Source: Motacilla alba alba (taxonomy: Eukaryota > Chordata > Aves > Passeriformes > Motacillidae). Taken from it: a DNA stretch of 64,000 nucleotides. Made by a program: the position numbers and the translations under genes. The notes below the pieces were generated by a model. The model was not told the DNA's origin. It did no database searches and was given only the letters and a program-made list of their open reading frames with translations. The stretch spans positions 32,454,911 through 32,518,910 of the forward strand of contig NC_052046.1 in assembly GCF_015832195.1 (NCBI RefSeq). The letters are read 5' to 3'. Each line of letters starts with the position of its first letter. Positions within the stretch are counted from its first letter, which is position 1. Shown piece after piece: positions 48,311 to 62,186 of the stretch.

Positions 48311-51300
48311 TGCATTAATATAGGGGGAAAACTGGTTGGTGAGGATGAAAAATGAATGAGCTGAGGAAATACACTATTTCAAAATCAGTGAAAACTGAAA
48401 ATCAGTGAAAATGTATCATTTTCTATTATGGAGAGTCAGCACTCTCTATTAATGTAAAAGAATCAAACAGGCTTGACTAGCTGAAGAGCTCTGCTGATTA
48501 GAAGGCGAAAATAATGACAACTTATTATCTGAGGGATTTTTAATCCCATTTAATACTGATCCTTCATTTTGTGCAATAACTGTAACTCAATCAATATATT
48601 GTGAGATTTATGCAGATATACTTGCAAATAATCTTGACAGAACATTACAAAAAACCTTAATATTTCCATAGTAGAAAAGAACAAAATCTTTCAGCATATA
48701 CAGATGGGTTTAATATATGTATGAGACAATAAAAGTACTATAGATGCTTCAGTGTTTAAATTTTTTTTTTAATTGTAGGAATTAAAACTTTAAAAATTTT
48801 TTTTTGTTGTTTTCCATTTTATGTTAATTTTATCAGGCTTGTGCATGTGCACCTGGAGCTGATAAGGTGTTTGACAGCCTTTGGGTAACCTTCCATTTTA
48901 TTTTCTGACATCAAGCAATTCTTTCACATTATACATTGAAGTTGTTTCCACTTCCACCTCAATATGTACTGTATCTATTGAAAGATAGTGGGGTACTTTG
49001 CATTTAAGCACAAGTTTGGCTTCCTCAAATGTATAAGGTTTATTTAATCCTGTTTCATTTTATGTCATTTTACCATTCCATCAGTCTGGTTTATCTGAGA
49101 TACTCTTAAATTTTAGAGCTTTCCATTTATTGAATTTAAAAGTTTCCTCTTATTCTCATTATTGGAAGTTCTGCAGATATTGACATGTAATAAAACCTGT
49201 TGCTGTTGTAGCCTTCACCAATTTTAGCACACTAGTTGTCACAGCTTTCTAAAACTCATGCCATGCAAAATATATTTATCTCAAATAAAGACTGATAAAA
49301 AAGTACTGAGCAAGAACAGATAAGGAACTCATCTCACATCTGAAACCCCAGATTTTTGAATATTTGAACCTGGAAATCAAAAAGTGACTGTCCAGAATGC
49401 CAAGGCAGAAAGTTGACATGAATATTAATATATTTAGATGGTATCCACAGAGATTTGAATGCTGTTTTCTTGGCTGACTCTATTGTAGATAATATAAAAC
49501 CACAGGGATTTATACATAATAGTAATATTAAGCTTAAAGTTACAAAACAACAGCAAATACTGGGATCATTATAAACAGATGTAAAAATGGAGCTTTATGG
49601 CTTACACTGAAAACGGTTTTTGTTCGTATTTCTGTATACAGGAAAAAGAAAATTTCAAGAAAGCAAAGACTGGAAACAGAATTTTGGGATAGCTATTGCT
49701 AGCCAAACTACCTAAACAGATTAAATTTAAAGGCTAGATTTCCTAAAGTAACTTACTTACCAAGTGATAATGCTAGTGCATGCCAGCATGAAATTAAAAA
49801 AAAAATAAAAAAAAAGAGAAACAAAAGACTTATATAATTTTATAATAGAATGTTAAAACACAATCTGTGGGATCCCAATCCAGTATATGCATCTTAACAT
49901 TTCTATAATCTTTTTTTAAAGAAGTGTAAATCTGTGACAGTGTTTGAGGGAGACAGAAGAGGAAGGCCAGTGAATAGAGCTACTTTAGCCACCTACCTTG
50001 AAATCTGGAGAGCCTTGTTTAGAAATTTTATTTCTAAAATGTTCCTGAGCACCCCATCCTTCTTCCTGGTTTTTCAAGTTTCACTGTGTTATCCGCTACT
50101 AAGAACTGTAGGACATAATTAATAAATGGATTATGGGGTTTTTTTAACTCGCAAAGCACCAGTAGTGAAAAATTAGAAACACTTGTTTGCCAGTGATATC
50201 AGAAGCAAAGGATGGCTTCTGGTATGTATACACTGTTTTCCAATTCTTTTCCCTCAAGTTCTGAGATCTTAAGGCAGGTCAAGTTATTTATTTGTTTCCC
50301 AAAATGACCCAGTCTTAAAACTTAAATTTCTGGGGGTTTTATTTGAGATTCACGGAACAAAACTTAAAATTAACTCCACAGAAAATAACCTAATTAGAAG
50401 GTTTAATGAAATATTATATTTACCTTTTTTGCTCACATGTATGCTCTGTTTCCTGTTTTTATATTGTGCGTTCAGGAACTCCTGCAGTGAGATAATAAGA
50501 GTACTACAACATAGAAAGATTAAAGAGCTCAATTCTTTCGTCCTTCTACAATTTCTGTGTGTGTTTAATACAGTCCATAAATACGCTGTATGCCGGTAGC
50601 CCACAGGGACAGCATAAGAATACATGCCGTTCCACCTGGGTACCCCCAGAGCAAACTGCAATAGAGACCTGGCAGGAGTTCCCTCCTGTTACCCATGTTA
50701 TTGGACTACATAATTTTTGAAAAAATGGATTTCTGAAAACATCTTAAGATCTGTCTACTGTGCCATGGTATCATTGTTCGTGCAAACTTGGGCTGGTTTT
50801 ATGTTATGATAAGTGTGAGTACATTGTCAAGACAGATCAAAATTATTCCAGATTTTCAATAATTTTTGGTTGATAATTTCTAAAAATGATCTGATCATTA
50901 TAAATGTGAACATTTTCATAAAGTTGTATGAGATATCTGTTGCTAGCTACCTCTTGAAAGAGCCGGCATGATTTGGTAGGGCACCACTTGAATCTAACAG
51001 CTCTTTTCCCATTCTGTTTGGGTGATAAAACTCAAAGCAAATTAAAGTTTAAATACCCTTTCTTGCATTTTACTTCAGGAAAGCTTTTAAAAAACTGGTT
51101 GTAATGGATTCAATCTTAAAGTTATGCCTGAAGAAATATGAAATTTGGCTTCATGAATTACTCATACACAAAATCAAGTGAAATCAGAGCTCATGAATTA
51201 TTTACAAAGGCTAGCTGAAAATCAATAAATTGCTGTAATGCATACATAAGCACTTTCTCCTAGTCTGTGATATGCTGACATCACAATTTTTTTTTTGTGA

Positions 51301-53082
51301 ATGAGAGCTCTGCCAGTTTGAAATTAAAAAATCACTTGTCCTTGGAGTTTATTTAAAAATGTCATTTAAATATTTTCATCTATTTGAAATTAAAAAAAAT
51401 ACATTGATAAATGCAGACAGATGACCATACCAAGTTATGAGGAAAACACTGCAAGAATGTGGCTAACAGCTCCAGGTACCCTTGGAGATTCAAATTCTTA
51501 TTAGGTTAAAAATACTTTGTGAAAATTATTAAATGCTAAGTAAAACTTGTGAAATGAGAAAGAGGCAAAATGCTAATATTAATATTTAATGTAGTAAAAT
51601 TAATTTCCAAATTAAGGACTAACCATCACCCATCTGCCAGAGAGATAAGCAGTCTTTGTATACAGAAGCATTTGCAAATTAAGTTGGCCTAAGATACTAA
51701 GTTTATCTCCTTTTAGAAGAAAAAAGATAGTAAGTGAAATTCAGTTTCTTTGTGAGTAGAAAACTGTTTTAATAATATTGTGAACTAACAAAAATTTAGT
51801 TTCTGAAATAAGCAACATTTATGCACCTAAATAGTCAGCTTTATGGTGCAATATTGTGGATGTCTATTAAATCCCAAAACAGTCATTGTCAATAAATGAT
51901 AACAGAATTTTGTCCCAGTGCAAGCTTTGAGCAAACCTGTGATACTGGCAAACCAGATGATCTTAATGAGATTTGTAACTACTCCTTTCTCTTTTATCCC
52001 AACAGAAGAAATTGAGAAATCTGGGCTACTTTGAAGCATCTGTGATGAGGATCCTTGGATGTGCTCAGGGACAGATCAGATGTGCAGAGCAGGTGAATCA
52101 TTGCCTCTTGGATTTTTGCCACATAGTGCTCTCTGCATTGTTATCAATGACCATAGTTTATCTACATATAATTTTAATAATAAATACCTTTAATATATCC
52201 TATATTGTCTTCAGCAGCTTGGTGAGTCATGGTAATTAAGCAATGAATGTCTATGCAATAGTTTGTGAAGATGTTCCTTTACATGTGTTTTTATAGCATT
52301 TACCTGGAAACTTTCATTAATAATTGTTCTGTGGAGTTCAATGCAAGCAGCAACAGAACTTAGTTATATATTGAATTGAAACCCAGGATCAGTAAGTAAG
52401 AATTAATGTGACCTGTGCTTCAGCAGAGCCAACCAAAAAGTCATGTGGTATTTAGGGAAGGACCTGTCTTTCTTAGAGAATATACAGAAGGGAAGCTAAG
52501 AAAATCAAATCCAGGTAATTACATGACTGAAATGTTTTCTTATTCCATTTGTTATTCAGGGTATTTGTCTTCAAAAACCCAAAGAGCAAAAAACTGGATC
52601 CAGAACACTGTATATGTGCAGTAATATTCTGGTAAATACTTCTGTGCATTCTCAGGAATGTGTTTTTAATTCCATTTACAGAAACATCTCAGTCACCAGC
52701 ATGCAAATTTGTCCAACATAGGGAAAACCATAAATGAGTTGTCGTTATTTCCATTGGAACAATAGAATCTAGAGCAAAAATTTGCACAGAGAAAAAAGCA
52801 ATTCTCAGAACTGCTAAAAGCTCATTGATCAAACAGAATGATTATTAAATCTCCAAAATAACCAACTGAGTAGACTCCATTATCTTGTATTTTGCAGCTT
52901 TCAAAGTCATCAGGAAACAATTAGCAATAGAATGCAGCAACAGTTTGCAGCATTATTATTATTCACTTCTCGCTTCAGAATACTGCGTTCAGCTGCTCAC
53001 AGATTAACCCACAGCTAGTTTGCAGGAGATGCGCAAGTTTTTAAAATTTAAGATAAATGAGTTAATAAAAAGTTTGACTACA

Positions 53083-53233
53083 TTTAAAAAAACAACTAGA
53101 ACCAAAACAAAAAGCTCTTACCAAAAGTCAGTAATGTCAAATAACAAAACAAGTAACAGCAAAAAACCCAACCAACTAACCAACCAAAAAAACCCCACCC
53201 AAATCCAACAAAAAAAAACCTCACAAAAAAATC
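53083..53233. repeat. A/C-rich low-complexity tract
   Basis: Runs of AAAACC, CCAACC and AAAACCTC-like text dominate for about 150 bases, similar in composition to 17537-17735. The frame across it (Lys/Asn/Thr/Gln-rich) is an artefact. Confidence 0.85.
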
Positions 53234-55724
53234 CCAACCAAAAGGCTGTAAATGAATGTCATTAGCCAACAAAAACTGAGCATACCATAAGAAGAGAAAT
53301 TGTGTGAGATTGGTTTAAACTCTTCCAGCCATTATACACACAAGTCACCGAGTCTGACTAATATATCTTAGAAATATTTCAAGGCTTTTATTCTTTGTAT
53401 AGTATGGAAGTACTTTTGGGTTTCTAAAGCACTCAGATTAAGTGATTTCAATTTCTAGGAAATCAGACATACAAAATGCAGGTTGAGCCAATGAATTAAT
53501 TCTAAATTTATAGTATGAAGAGGACAAGCTTGAAGTGGATCGTAACTGTGGACAAGTAAGAGCAGTACACAACAGATCTGGTGTAGGGGACTACAGCTGA
53601 CAGAACAAAAGGGATTATATGAGGAGCTTAAATGAAGAGGGTAAACTTTATAAATGTTAATATGCAAAAGTTACACAAAGGTGAATGTGAGAGGAGGTAT
53701 CTTAAAAATTAACAGATTCCTGTGAACTTAATATTAACAAACAGTCACATTAGTTAAAAAAAAAAAATCTAGCTTTTGAACTTCTAGAAAAATCTATACA
53801 TCCTGAAAGAAACAGAACATTATATGATATTCAGAGTTTTGCTACCCAGATAAATGATACTGGATTTCTTTCTGATGTGTTCTCTTAACAAGGAATAAGA
53901 AAACCTCCCCAGAGTACACATAAAGCTTTTATTTCCAAGGTTCTTTTTCACCACATAGCATTTGGTAGGACTAAGTGTAGATAATGTTTAGATTACGTTT
54001 TTTTTCCAGAATTGATGTGAAAAAGATGTATATTTAATATTTTTGTCAAGCAGATGTAAGAATATGTATAAATTAAGGTTAGTCACAATAAATGACAGAA
54101 ACTACAAATCTTATTGAAGGAGTGAAACAACAGTGAACCACCTCATCCTAATGGTGACAGTGATGCAAGAGCTTGGGCTGCTAGAACTCTAAACTCTTGT
54201 CTTTTCTTGTACTTGATTCAGGATTTCCTAGAAAAAAGCCTGAGAACAGTTTTCATTAAGATGTTACTTCTCTATTACAGCTTGAAGTGCAAAAGGTGTG
54301 AATACTGAGATACAAAATAATACCCCTTTTTAAATGTTTAGTTTCTCTCTTTTCACTTCTCCCTAATGTTCAAGTTAACGGGACATGGCTCAGAAGTATT
54401 TAAGATGCTCTCATTTTGCTTCTTTTCCTGACTACTTACATAGCTAAATAACAACCACAAGAACACCCAAAATTTACAGGCAGCCTGGAGATAGAGATGG
54501 AGAAATTAGTTCTTGTTTGTCCCTATACCATACCTACACTGACTTTGTTATCATCTAGTGCAGCTTCTGAGTTTGCAACCCAGTTACATGTTGCTGATGT
54601 GTTATACAAAGACAGCCACAAAAGTAATTTTTTTTAAATAATCTATGGAAGGATTTAAATAAGAAGAGTAGATGCTCAGGTTGATACAATTTAAGCATGT
54701 TTTTAAATGCTAAGAAATGTAAGCTTGATTTTTGAGATGTAGAGGGATTTTTTCTTCCCAGAAAGAAATTACAGAGCTTTAACTTCAAACAGACAGATAG
54801 CTGTCATCCTAATAATATTCCTGGGTATGTTTCTTGGTTACTTTGTTAATTTAAGATAGACTCAAGTTATAGATCACAGCAGTAGTAGATCACTTGTTGA
54901 AAATCTCTTGAATGTTGCCTGTACCTGCAATACATAACATAGATCTAAAATGAAAGAAGTCCACCTTGAACCAAAAGACAGCCTTTTAATTTGTATCACA
55001 TCAAAAAACACTCATTAGAAATTGCAAAAAACCTAAACCTCAAAGAGTGCTTATTATTCTTGTGGATTTCAGTATAATTTCTTACCCAAGTATTCACCAC
55101 ATGGAAACAAATATATCATGTTGTTTGAAATGTACCTATACCATTAATCCTTACTATTAACTCTTATTTAAATCCATGTATATGTCTTAAATTCTAAACA
55201 ATTTTTTCTCATGAATGCTAAAAAGGTATTATTTATACTACAACATGAAATACAAGTTAATTTATAAAATCCCTTCTTGGTAGTGTCTTATCATATGTAC
55301 ATTAAAGTAAAACTAGGGTTATGCCAAGCAACACTGGTTTCCAGCAAATTAATCTGGCTGAGGATTAGGACAATTTTGTGGCGAGTAAGGGACAGTTAAA
55401 AGCTGAAATAATTTTGGATACGGTTGCAAGAAATATCCCGAGCTACTAGTGTTAAGATGTACGAAGCTCTTTGCATCCTGTGACTTCCTAGCTGCTTTCT
55501 TCCCAGTCTCTACAGAGCAGTCAGAATTTTTTTCCCCATCTGAGCCTGATTCTGGTGGCATTGTGAATGACTGGCACAGAAACAGAAAGAAAAAGCAGAA
55601 ACGCCTTTGAAGTAACATTTAATGATAGCATTGCAAGAACTGAAATCTCTTCTATGTCCTGATTCAACATGCATGTGCATCACAGACTTAGTCCTGGGCA
55701 GCATCTAGTACATTCATCCCTTGA
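53234..55724. other. AT-rich stretch without recognised genes
   Basis: About 2.5 kb with nothing recognised beyond short, unconvincing frames. Confidence 0.5.
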
Positions 55725-55970
55725 AGTTCTTAAAGTTGAGCATCGCACACATACCAAGGGCAAATCCTGCCTGAACAGCTCAATGGCATTCTGCAGCGAA
55801 GTGGCACATGAACAGTGGAAGTGCTACGGATGTCTTTTGTCTGACTTCTGCAAAGTTTTAGATATTGTTCCCCATAACATCCCTCACCCCAGATTGGAGA
55901 GACATGGGTTTAATAAGTGGCTTCTGGGTGGATAAAGAGTTGGTTCAATGATCACATCCAGAGAGTAGTG

Positions 55971-55976
55971 GACAAT
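55971..55976 (+). repeat. Target site duplication, left half (GACAAT)
   Basis: GACAAT at the break in the CR1 is matched by GACAGT at 56665-56670 after the LTR, five of six bases. Joining across it restores the expected CR1 order. Confidence 0.65.
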
Positions 55977-56664
55977 TGTTGTGGTCACTGAGCGGTGGAA
56001 TGCCAGCTAGCAAGCTCCCTGAGCGACCGGAGGCACACATGAGAGAGGCTGCCCCTGAGCCTCTGCCGAGGTGTCTCAGGTGGCAGCAAGTGCAGGGGTG
56101 TGGGTGACGCTGCAGCAGGTGACCACGAGGATACCCACACACAGGATTGAAAGGGAGAACACTCACCTGCAGTCCAAAGAGCATTTATGCCAGAGATGAG
56201 TGACAAAGAAAAGGGGTCCGCCTAGGGCTTTTAAAGGGAGCCACTCCAAGGGGTGGGAACATTACACAACCAATGGGGAAACCCTTGGGGAGGAGTATGA
56301 AACCTGACAAAACCAATAGAGTTAGCACAGGGGAGGGGAGAAGCCTTAAGGACAAATCAGCTCTTAGAACCAGGGTGATTGACACAGAACATTCTGGAAT
56401 AAAATGGGTGGATCTGGGTTGACAGACAGGAGAGGGGGGTAGCACAGCTTGGGTTGACAGGGCCATACGAGGAAAGGAGGGGAGGAACAGGGAGATGGGC
56501 GCTCTGAGTGACAGCCAACTGGCGGGAAAACTCAGGAGTAAATAACTTGGGAGAAACCATCATGAGGGGATAAAACGGCGGTACATGCACTGAACCACAT
56601 TAACATTGAATAACTAACTTTTACAATAAAATAAATGCAAAACTCATAAAAACACACTGCCACA
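55977..56664 (-). mobile_element. Solo LTR (family 4) inserted in CR1, antisense
   Basis: On the minus strand it starts TGTGGCAGTGTGTTTTTATG and ends CAGTGACCACAACA, 688 bases with TG/CA termini. Inverted CCAAT boxes (ATTGG in sense) and a TTTAAAAG TATA-like box near 56229-56236 precede a GCATAAATGC element near 56181-56190, consistent with U3 followed by R. A 6-bp near-perfect duplication flanks it and the CR1 text resumes directly after it. It must be younger than the CR1. Pro/Ser/Leu-rich minus frames inside are artefacts. It does not resemble families 1-3. Confidence 0.85.
56229..56236 (-). promoter_or_regulatory. TATA-like box of the CR1-inserted LTR
   Basis: The + strand CTTTTAAAGG reads CCTTTAAAAG on the LTR sense strand, downstream of two ATTGG motifs (complements of CCAAT at about 56270 and 56307). 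Confidence 0.45.
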
Positions 56665-56670
56665 GACAGT
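56665..56670 (+). repeat. Target site duplication, right half (GACAGT)
   Basis: Matches the left GACAAT with one difference and directly abuts the LTR end. Confidence 0.6.
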
Positions 56671-59600
56671 GGCTCAGAGTTGCAAAGGACATCAGTAACA
56701 ATTGGTGTCCCTCAGGGTTCCATACTGGGACTGCTGTTATTTAATATATTCATGACACCCTCATGAATGTCATGTGCACCCTCATGAAATGTGCCAATGA
56801 TACCAAGCTGAGTGGTGCAGTGACACTCTTGAAGGATGGGATGTCATCCAGAGGGACCTGGCCAAGCTTGAGGAATAGGCCTGTGGGAATCTCATGTGGT
56901 TCAACAAGGCCAAGTGCAAGGTGCTGCAGCAGGGTCAGGGCAGCTCCCAGTATCAATGCAGCCTGGGGGATGAAGGGATTGAGAGCAGCCCTGCTGGAAG
57001 GACTTGGGGATGCTGGTGGGTGAGAGGCTGGACATGCCCCAGCCATGGGCGCTCACAGCCCAGAAAGCCAAACGTGTCCTGGGCAACCAAAGCAGCGTGG
57101 TTAGAAGGGCAAGGGAGATGATTCTGCCCCTCTGCTCTGCTCTGCCCTGGTGACACCCCACCTGGAACCCTGCATCCAGTTGTGGGGTCCCCAGCACAGG
57201 AAGGCAGCTCTTGGAGACAGTCCAGAGGAGGTCAATAAAATTATCAGAGGGATGGGGCATCTCTCCTATGAAGAAATTGGGCTGAGAGAATTGTTCTGAA
57301 GCAGAGAAGGCTTTGGGGTCACCACATTGCAGCTTTCCAGTATCTTAGGGGAATCTACAAGAAAGATGGGAAGAGATTTTTACAAGGGCTTGTAGTGACA
57401 AGGGGGAATGGCTTTAAACTGAAAGACTTAAAACTGAAGACAGTAGATTTAGATTACATCTTAGGGAGAAATTCTTTACTGTGGGGGTGGGGAGGCACTG
57501 GTTGTCCAGAGAAGTTGTGTGTGACCTGTCCCTGCAGGTGTTCAAGGCCAAGTTGCCTGGAGGTCTGAGCAGCCTGCTGTGGAAGTGTCCCTGTCTGTGG
57601 CACAGCAGTTGGAACCAGGTGATCTTTAAGATCCTTTCCAACCCAAACCATCATATGATTCTATGATGCAAGATCATCTACAATCCTGGTATGTAAGTGC
57701 CAAGAATTGCTGGAAGTTTCTATATGGAGATCATGTTTTTCAATAAATATCATTTAATATTCACTCCAAAACTTTAGAAGTTCAAGGCAGCAGAAGTAGG
57801 AGGACTACTGGAAGATGAATGAAATGTCCTTGCTCTTGTTTTACACATGCAACCCTGCACTGCTCTTGACCTGCTACACATATGTAACATGGCACTCTTT
57901 AGTCCTATTGTACACTACTAAATCAAAGAGCCAAAAGATACCTTATGGACTAGACTTGCATATATGTAACAGACATTTAAGAAATTTCCATCAATGGATG
58001 TGAAGTGACAAATCTCTTCTAATTTGCACAAGGAAAGTTGTAAGAATCTGTGAACTAAAGGGAAAGGTATAATACCTCATTTCTCTTAACTAAATGTGTG
58101 GACAATAAGTAGCACTGGAAGTGGTGCAGGAAGTGTCTGTTGTGGGAAGTTTTCTGATGAGTGTGATTATTCTTCCATTACCTAAAAACTGCTGCGAGAT
58201 TTGTTTCCCAGAGGCTCTAATGCCCTTCAGCTTCACTTGCAACCTCTTCCATATGGCAACTTCTCTAAGCATAAAACCCATCTTGCACTTCCTGGAGAGA
58301 AAGATCCAGACCTCCTGGATCTACTGTCTTTAGGCTGGACCTTACTGACCTTCTGCAGGTGGAATCTGGATTTTTAATTTCTTGGTCATTCCGTGGTTGT
58401 TCTTTATGCATCCTCTGTGACAGCTCATGATAATTTAATATAATATTATCTGCAGCTACACTTGCTGTCTATAAATCAGACATGTTAGATGCCTAGTATT
58501 AGCTCTGGTGTGTAAACAGAAGTTCATTAGTGAAATTACTCTACGTTCTGTGCATAAATGAGTATTGCACCTCCAAAGTTATGTTAGACAAATTATTTTC
58601 AGGTCACTCATCAAATTCTTAGAAAAAAAGGCATTATTATGTAAGTCACGTTAAGAAACAATAAATCCAAATTCTCCTAGCATAAGTATGATGCTAAATT
58701 ACAGCATTTAGATCAGTTCTTACAGGGGAACCAAGTACATGAAGCTAAAAAGATGATAAATACTATACCTGATGTTACTATTCCTGAAGGTATTCAAATT
58801 GCAGAAAATTGCAGAGGTCTGATATGATTAGAACTCTGGAACTGGATGACCCAAACAGGACACCAATTCTGCAAATAAATGTCCTAACACTGTTTTAAGA
58901 TAGAATGGCTGTGATACCATTGTCACTTTATTTCTCATCTGTGGTTAAAATGAAATATGCAAATAAAAGGGAAGAGATGTAGCTTGAGAAAGCACAACAC
59001 TGGTGTTCTGATAATTATTGAAAGCCTTCTAGTGCCTGCTGGCTAAACCTGGCGCTGGAAATTTGCAAAAGGTTCTAAGTGACCCTTCAAATATGCACCC
59101 CAAGCATGTTTCAAATATTTAAATCAAGAGATGCTTTAAAAAAATCTTTTGAAGTTCATTATTTAGGTAGTATCTTATTGGTAGAATTATACATGGAGAA
59201 TAATTTTCCTGATTAAAGCTAAAATTTACTGTATGGCTATGGAATAATTTGCTGATTTGAAACCATTGATTCGTGTTGTGTTTAGTGGTAACCTTGCATC
59301 ATTCTGAGTTATATGGATCTTAAACATATTAGAATGTCTGGAGTTGTTTTCTGGACACTTCTGACATTTGGTTTCTCAAAGAGATAATGAGAGACTAAGA
59401 GAGAAAAAAAGTTATTCAAAATTTGGGATGAGTAATTTAAGTTTTTAATAATTCTTCACCAAAGGTGACTCAGATACATTTCACGCATCTCTTTTTAAAT
59501 AATTTTTTTATTGGAAAAGTATCCTTAACTCAGAGATCATGGGGATTCCAGTAACCAAACACTGTTACCCATCTGATTTACATCTTTGGGATCAGATGGT

Positions 59601-61845
59601 TTAATGTTCTGAGACTTCGTGTCTACCATAATTTCATAATTTGTAGAGGTTAGTTTCACATGCAACCAATCAGGTAAGGTGGCAGGGAAATTTGGATGAA
59701 GAATATTCTAAGAAGACAAAAGGGGCTGAACTTCTGTTTAGGATAAAAACCTTGACTCCCTGAAGGTCATAAAAACACTTGCACCTTATGCATCTCTATC
59801 TCCAGCAGATTATTTTCTTCTTTGTAAACCTTGCTGGGATATTAAGGAGAAAAACTTTAAGGGCGAATTATGGTCACAGATTCTAAATGAACCAGTTTTT
59901 CTGGCTGCTTCAAAATATTGTAAATATTTTCATCGTATATGAAAAATAGATTAATCTGAATTGAGGAATTACATAATTCAAGAGACAAACTTCTGATACC
60001 TTTCCTCCTTACATCAGAAACATTACATGACAAGAACACAGACAAAGGTCACATCAGGTGCAATGGTACAACAGTGGTGTCAGGAGCATGCTTTGGTGCG
60101 CTTCAGTGGAGTAGTAATTGTTGGAAGATGCATTTCAGGACTTTTTACTACCATTTGTTGTTTCACACGGGAGGAAATAATTTAAAAAACAAAATAAAGA
60201 AATTCTTGTCTCACCCATGTGACTCCTCCAAAATATAAGACTTATTTTAGTAAGTACCTTTTAATAGGACCACATGTATCTTTAAGACTTGGCTTATTTC
60301 TTTCCAAACATTCAGTGAAAGCCACTCAGAGCATTACTGAAGTAGTGGTTTAAAACAATTTTTGTCTTTTACTTATTAATCTATTTTAAATTGAAGAAAT
60401 AATTTTCAGTTATGATCTTTGGAGAAGAGCTTCAGAAATACTTGCTCTTGTGCTATTCCCCCCACCCCCCCCAGTTTTTATCCCAATTTTATTCTACTTT
60501 GCATTGGGTCAGACTTAATGTACTCACATGTAGTTCACCAGCCTGGTTTTCATCTTTTGATTTAGAAAATGAGATGTGTGTCAGAATAGATATTAAGAAA
60601 AACTCCACATTGCTTGAAAAACTTGTATTTGACTTCTTCAAAAGAGAGGTGTTTAAAAAAGGAATAGAAGAGATGTTCTTGAGGATAAATTCCATGGCGT
60701 CATATAATCTCTTCATGTAAAAAAATTCTATCTCTGTCGTGTGTCCTTGAAGAATTTGCATTGATTTTAATTTATTAGGAAATTATAAGCACTAAGATGT
60801 CATGTTTCACCCTCAGCAAAATGAAATACTTTTCTTACACAATTAAACGTTTTGCTTCAGATGTCATGAAAAATATTTCAGTAAGACCTGCACTGGCAAC
60901 AAATTTAAAACATTGTGTGATTTTGTAAGGTTAATTTTAGCCAACCTAAACAATGTAGTTGATTTTTGAATACCTCCAATTTATTCTGTTTTCTGACTTT
61001 TGTCTTAAAATATGAAACTTTTTTTGCATTTCCTTTCTCTGAAGAGAAATGCATTTACAACTCTCCCCAGTGAATAACATTATTAACAACAAAAGGAATT
61101 TAATGGAACCTCTTGAATATTCAAACTTAGTGACTTCCAAATCTCTTGTCTAAGATATTTGGGTGACAAATAGAGAAAAAAATGCATCAGGCAAAACTTC
61201 AGGTTCTGTTTGGTCTGAATGGACAGGGTACAGTGGAGCATGAAAGTCTGGTTTGAGTTAAAGAAACAGATGTGATCCAATCAAATTATTTATTTGTGTT
61301 TATTTAGCACCTAAGTAGAAGAAAATTTTCACTCAGGCAGGAGTTTATATGTACAAAGCAACATTTGAAAATGAGATTTGGTATCCAACGTCACTTAGGA
61401 ATTTCTAAAAAAAAATTACTTCATACATCCCCAATCTGTGAACATGAATGAGAGTGTTAGGAGTGGGCTGAGTTACAGTCGGGTGCTTACACAACCCAGA
61501 ACTGTCAGTCATATTCAATCTTTCTTGTGAAACTACCTAAAACTGTTGAAAAATAGCAAGGAAAAAGAGGACTACTACACTTGTGCAATTTTTTAACAGT
61601 GATGTTACCTGTTAAATTTACACTCCATTGTGTATAAAAGCATAAATTTGTTTTTAATTATCATAAAAAGTGTTGCAGTTAATACAGAAACTGTGTTTGT
61701 CACTGAATATTTCTATGACATTTTAGAGAACAAAGAGGTATTATACATTATTTCACTTTGTATGTCACCGATTTTCTGTTTTACATTGCTTAAACACCTG
61801 GAATGTAGTTTTGATTTAGTACACCATCTTGCATAACATAATGCA

Positions 61846-61875
61846 AATATATATAGAGAGAGAGAGACAGAGAGA
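61846..61875 (+). repeat. (AT)n(GA)n microsatellite
   Basis: ATATATATAGAGAGAGAG followed by AGACAGAGAG. A short compound dinucleotide repeat, probably polymorphic. Confidence 0.85.
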
Positions 61876-62040
61876 ATAGAAAATTCTTGGGAATTTTACC
61901 TCACAAGGGTTGACAAATAATGGCAGACATTGTTAAAGTAAATGCCAAACTCTAAGTACATCAGAAGTAACAAAAGAAATGCCAGTGAAAGAAAGAGATG
62001 GACAACACAAAATAATAAAATGAAGTAAATGGTCCAAGAG

Positions 62041-62070
62041 AAAAAAAACCAAACAAACAAAACCAAAATA
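62041..62070. repeat. A/C-rich simple repeat
   Basis: AAAAAAAACCAAACAAACAAAACC-type text, about 30 bases. Confidence 0.75.
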
Positions 62071-62146
62071 ATCCATGTTTTAATACTTTAGATCTATTGT
62101 AGAATACTCGAACAAAGAGAAAATCTGCTGATTCCTGCTGTCAAAG

Positions 62147-62186
62147 TTCCACAGTGATGTTACACCTTCCACAGTGATGTTACACA
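62147..62186 (+). repeat. 20-bp tandem duplication
   Basis: TTCCACAGTGATGTTACACC is followed head to tail by the same 20 bases with only the last base changed (A). A recent slippage or small tandem duplication. Confidence 0.9.

Larger units (their letters stand above)
47712..53082. other. AT-rich stretch without recognised genes
   Basis: About 5.4 kb of AT-rich DNA. A 14-bp palindrome (47744-47757) and a hairpin with 10-bp arms (48287-48310) occur. No coding or RNA gene is recognised. Confidence 0.5.
55725..57666 (+). mobile_element. CR1 LINE, sense orientation, split by an LTR
   Basis: The left part (55725-55976) encodes pieces matching the CR1 reverse transcriptase: a TKGKSCL block near 55755, a DFCK block near 55844, then VPHNI and LERHGF blocks near 55868-55910. 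After the LTR insertion it resumes at 56665 with a GVPQGS-type block near 56704 and FNIF near 56738, then a DTKLSGAV block near 56799, FNKAKCKVLQQGQG near 56897, and runs to the 3' UTR ending AACCCAAACCATCATATGATTCTATGATG. Net CR1 length is about 1.25 kb, 5' truncated. Stops and frameshifts make it inactive. Confidence 0.92.

Noticed and set aside
55669..55935. An 88-codon + frame as a host gene
   Set aside because: Its blocks are those of the CR1 reverse transcriptase.
56901..57260. A 119-codon minus frame
   Set aside because: Antisense to the CR1.
60412..60720. A 102-codon + frame
   Set aside because: No recognisable domain, no splice or promoter context, and length compatible with chance.
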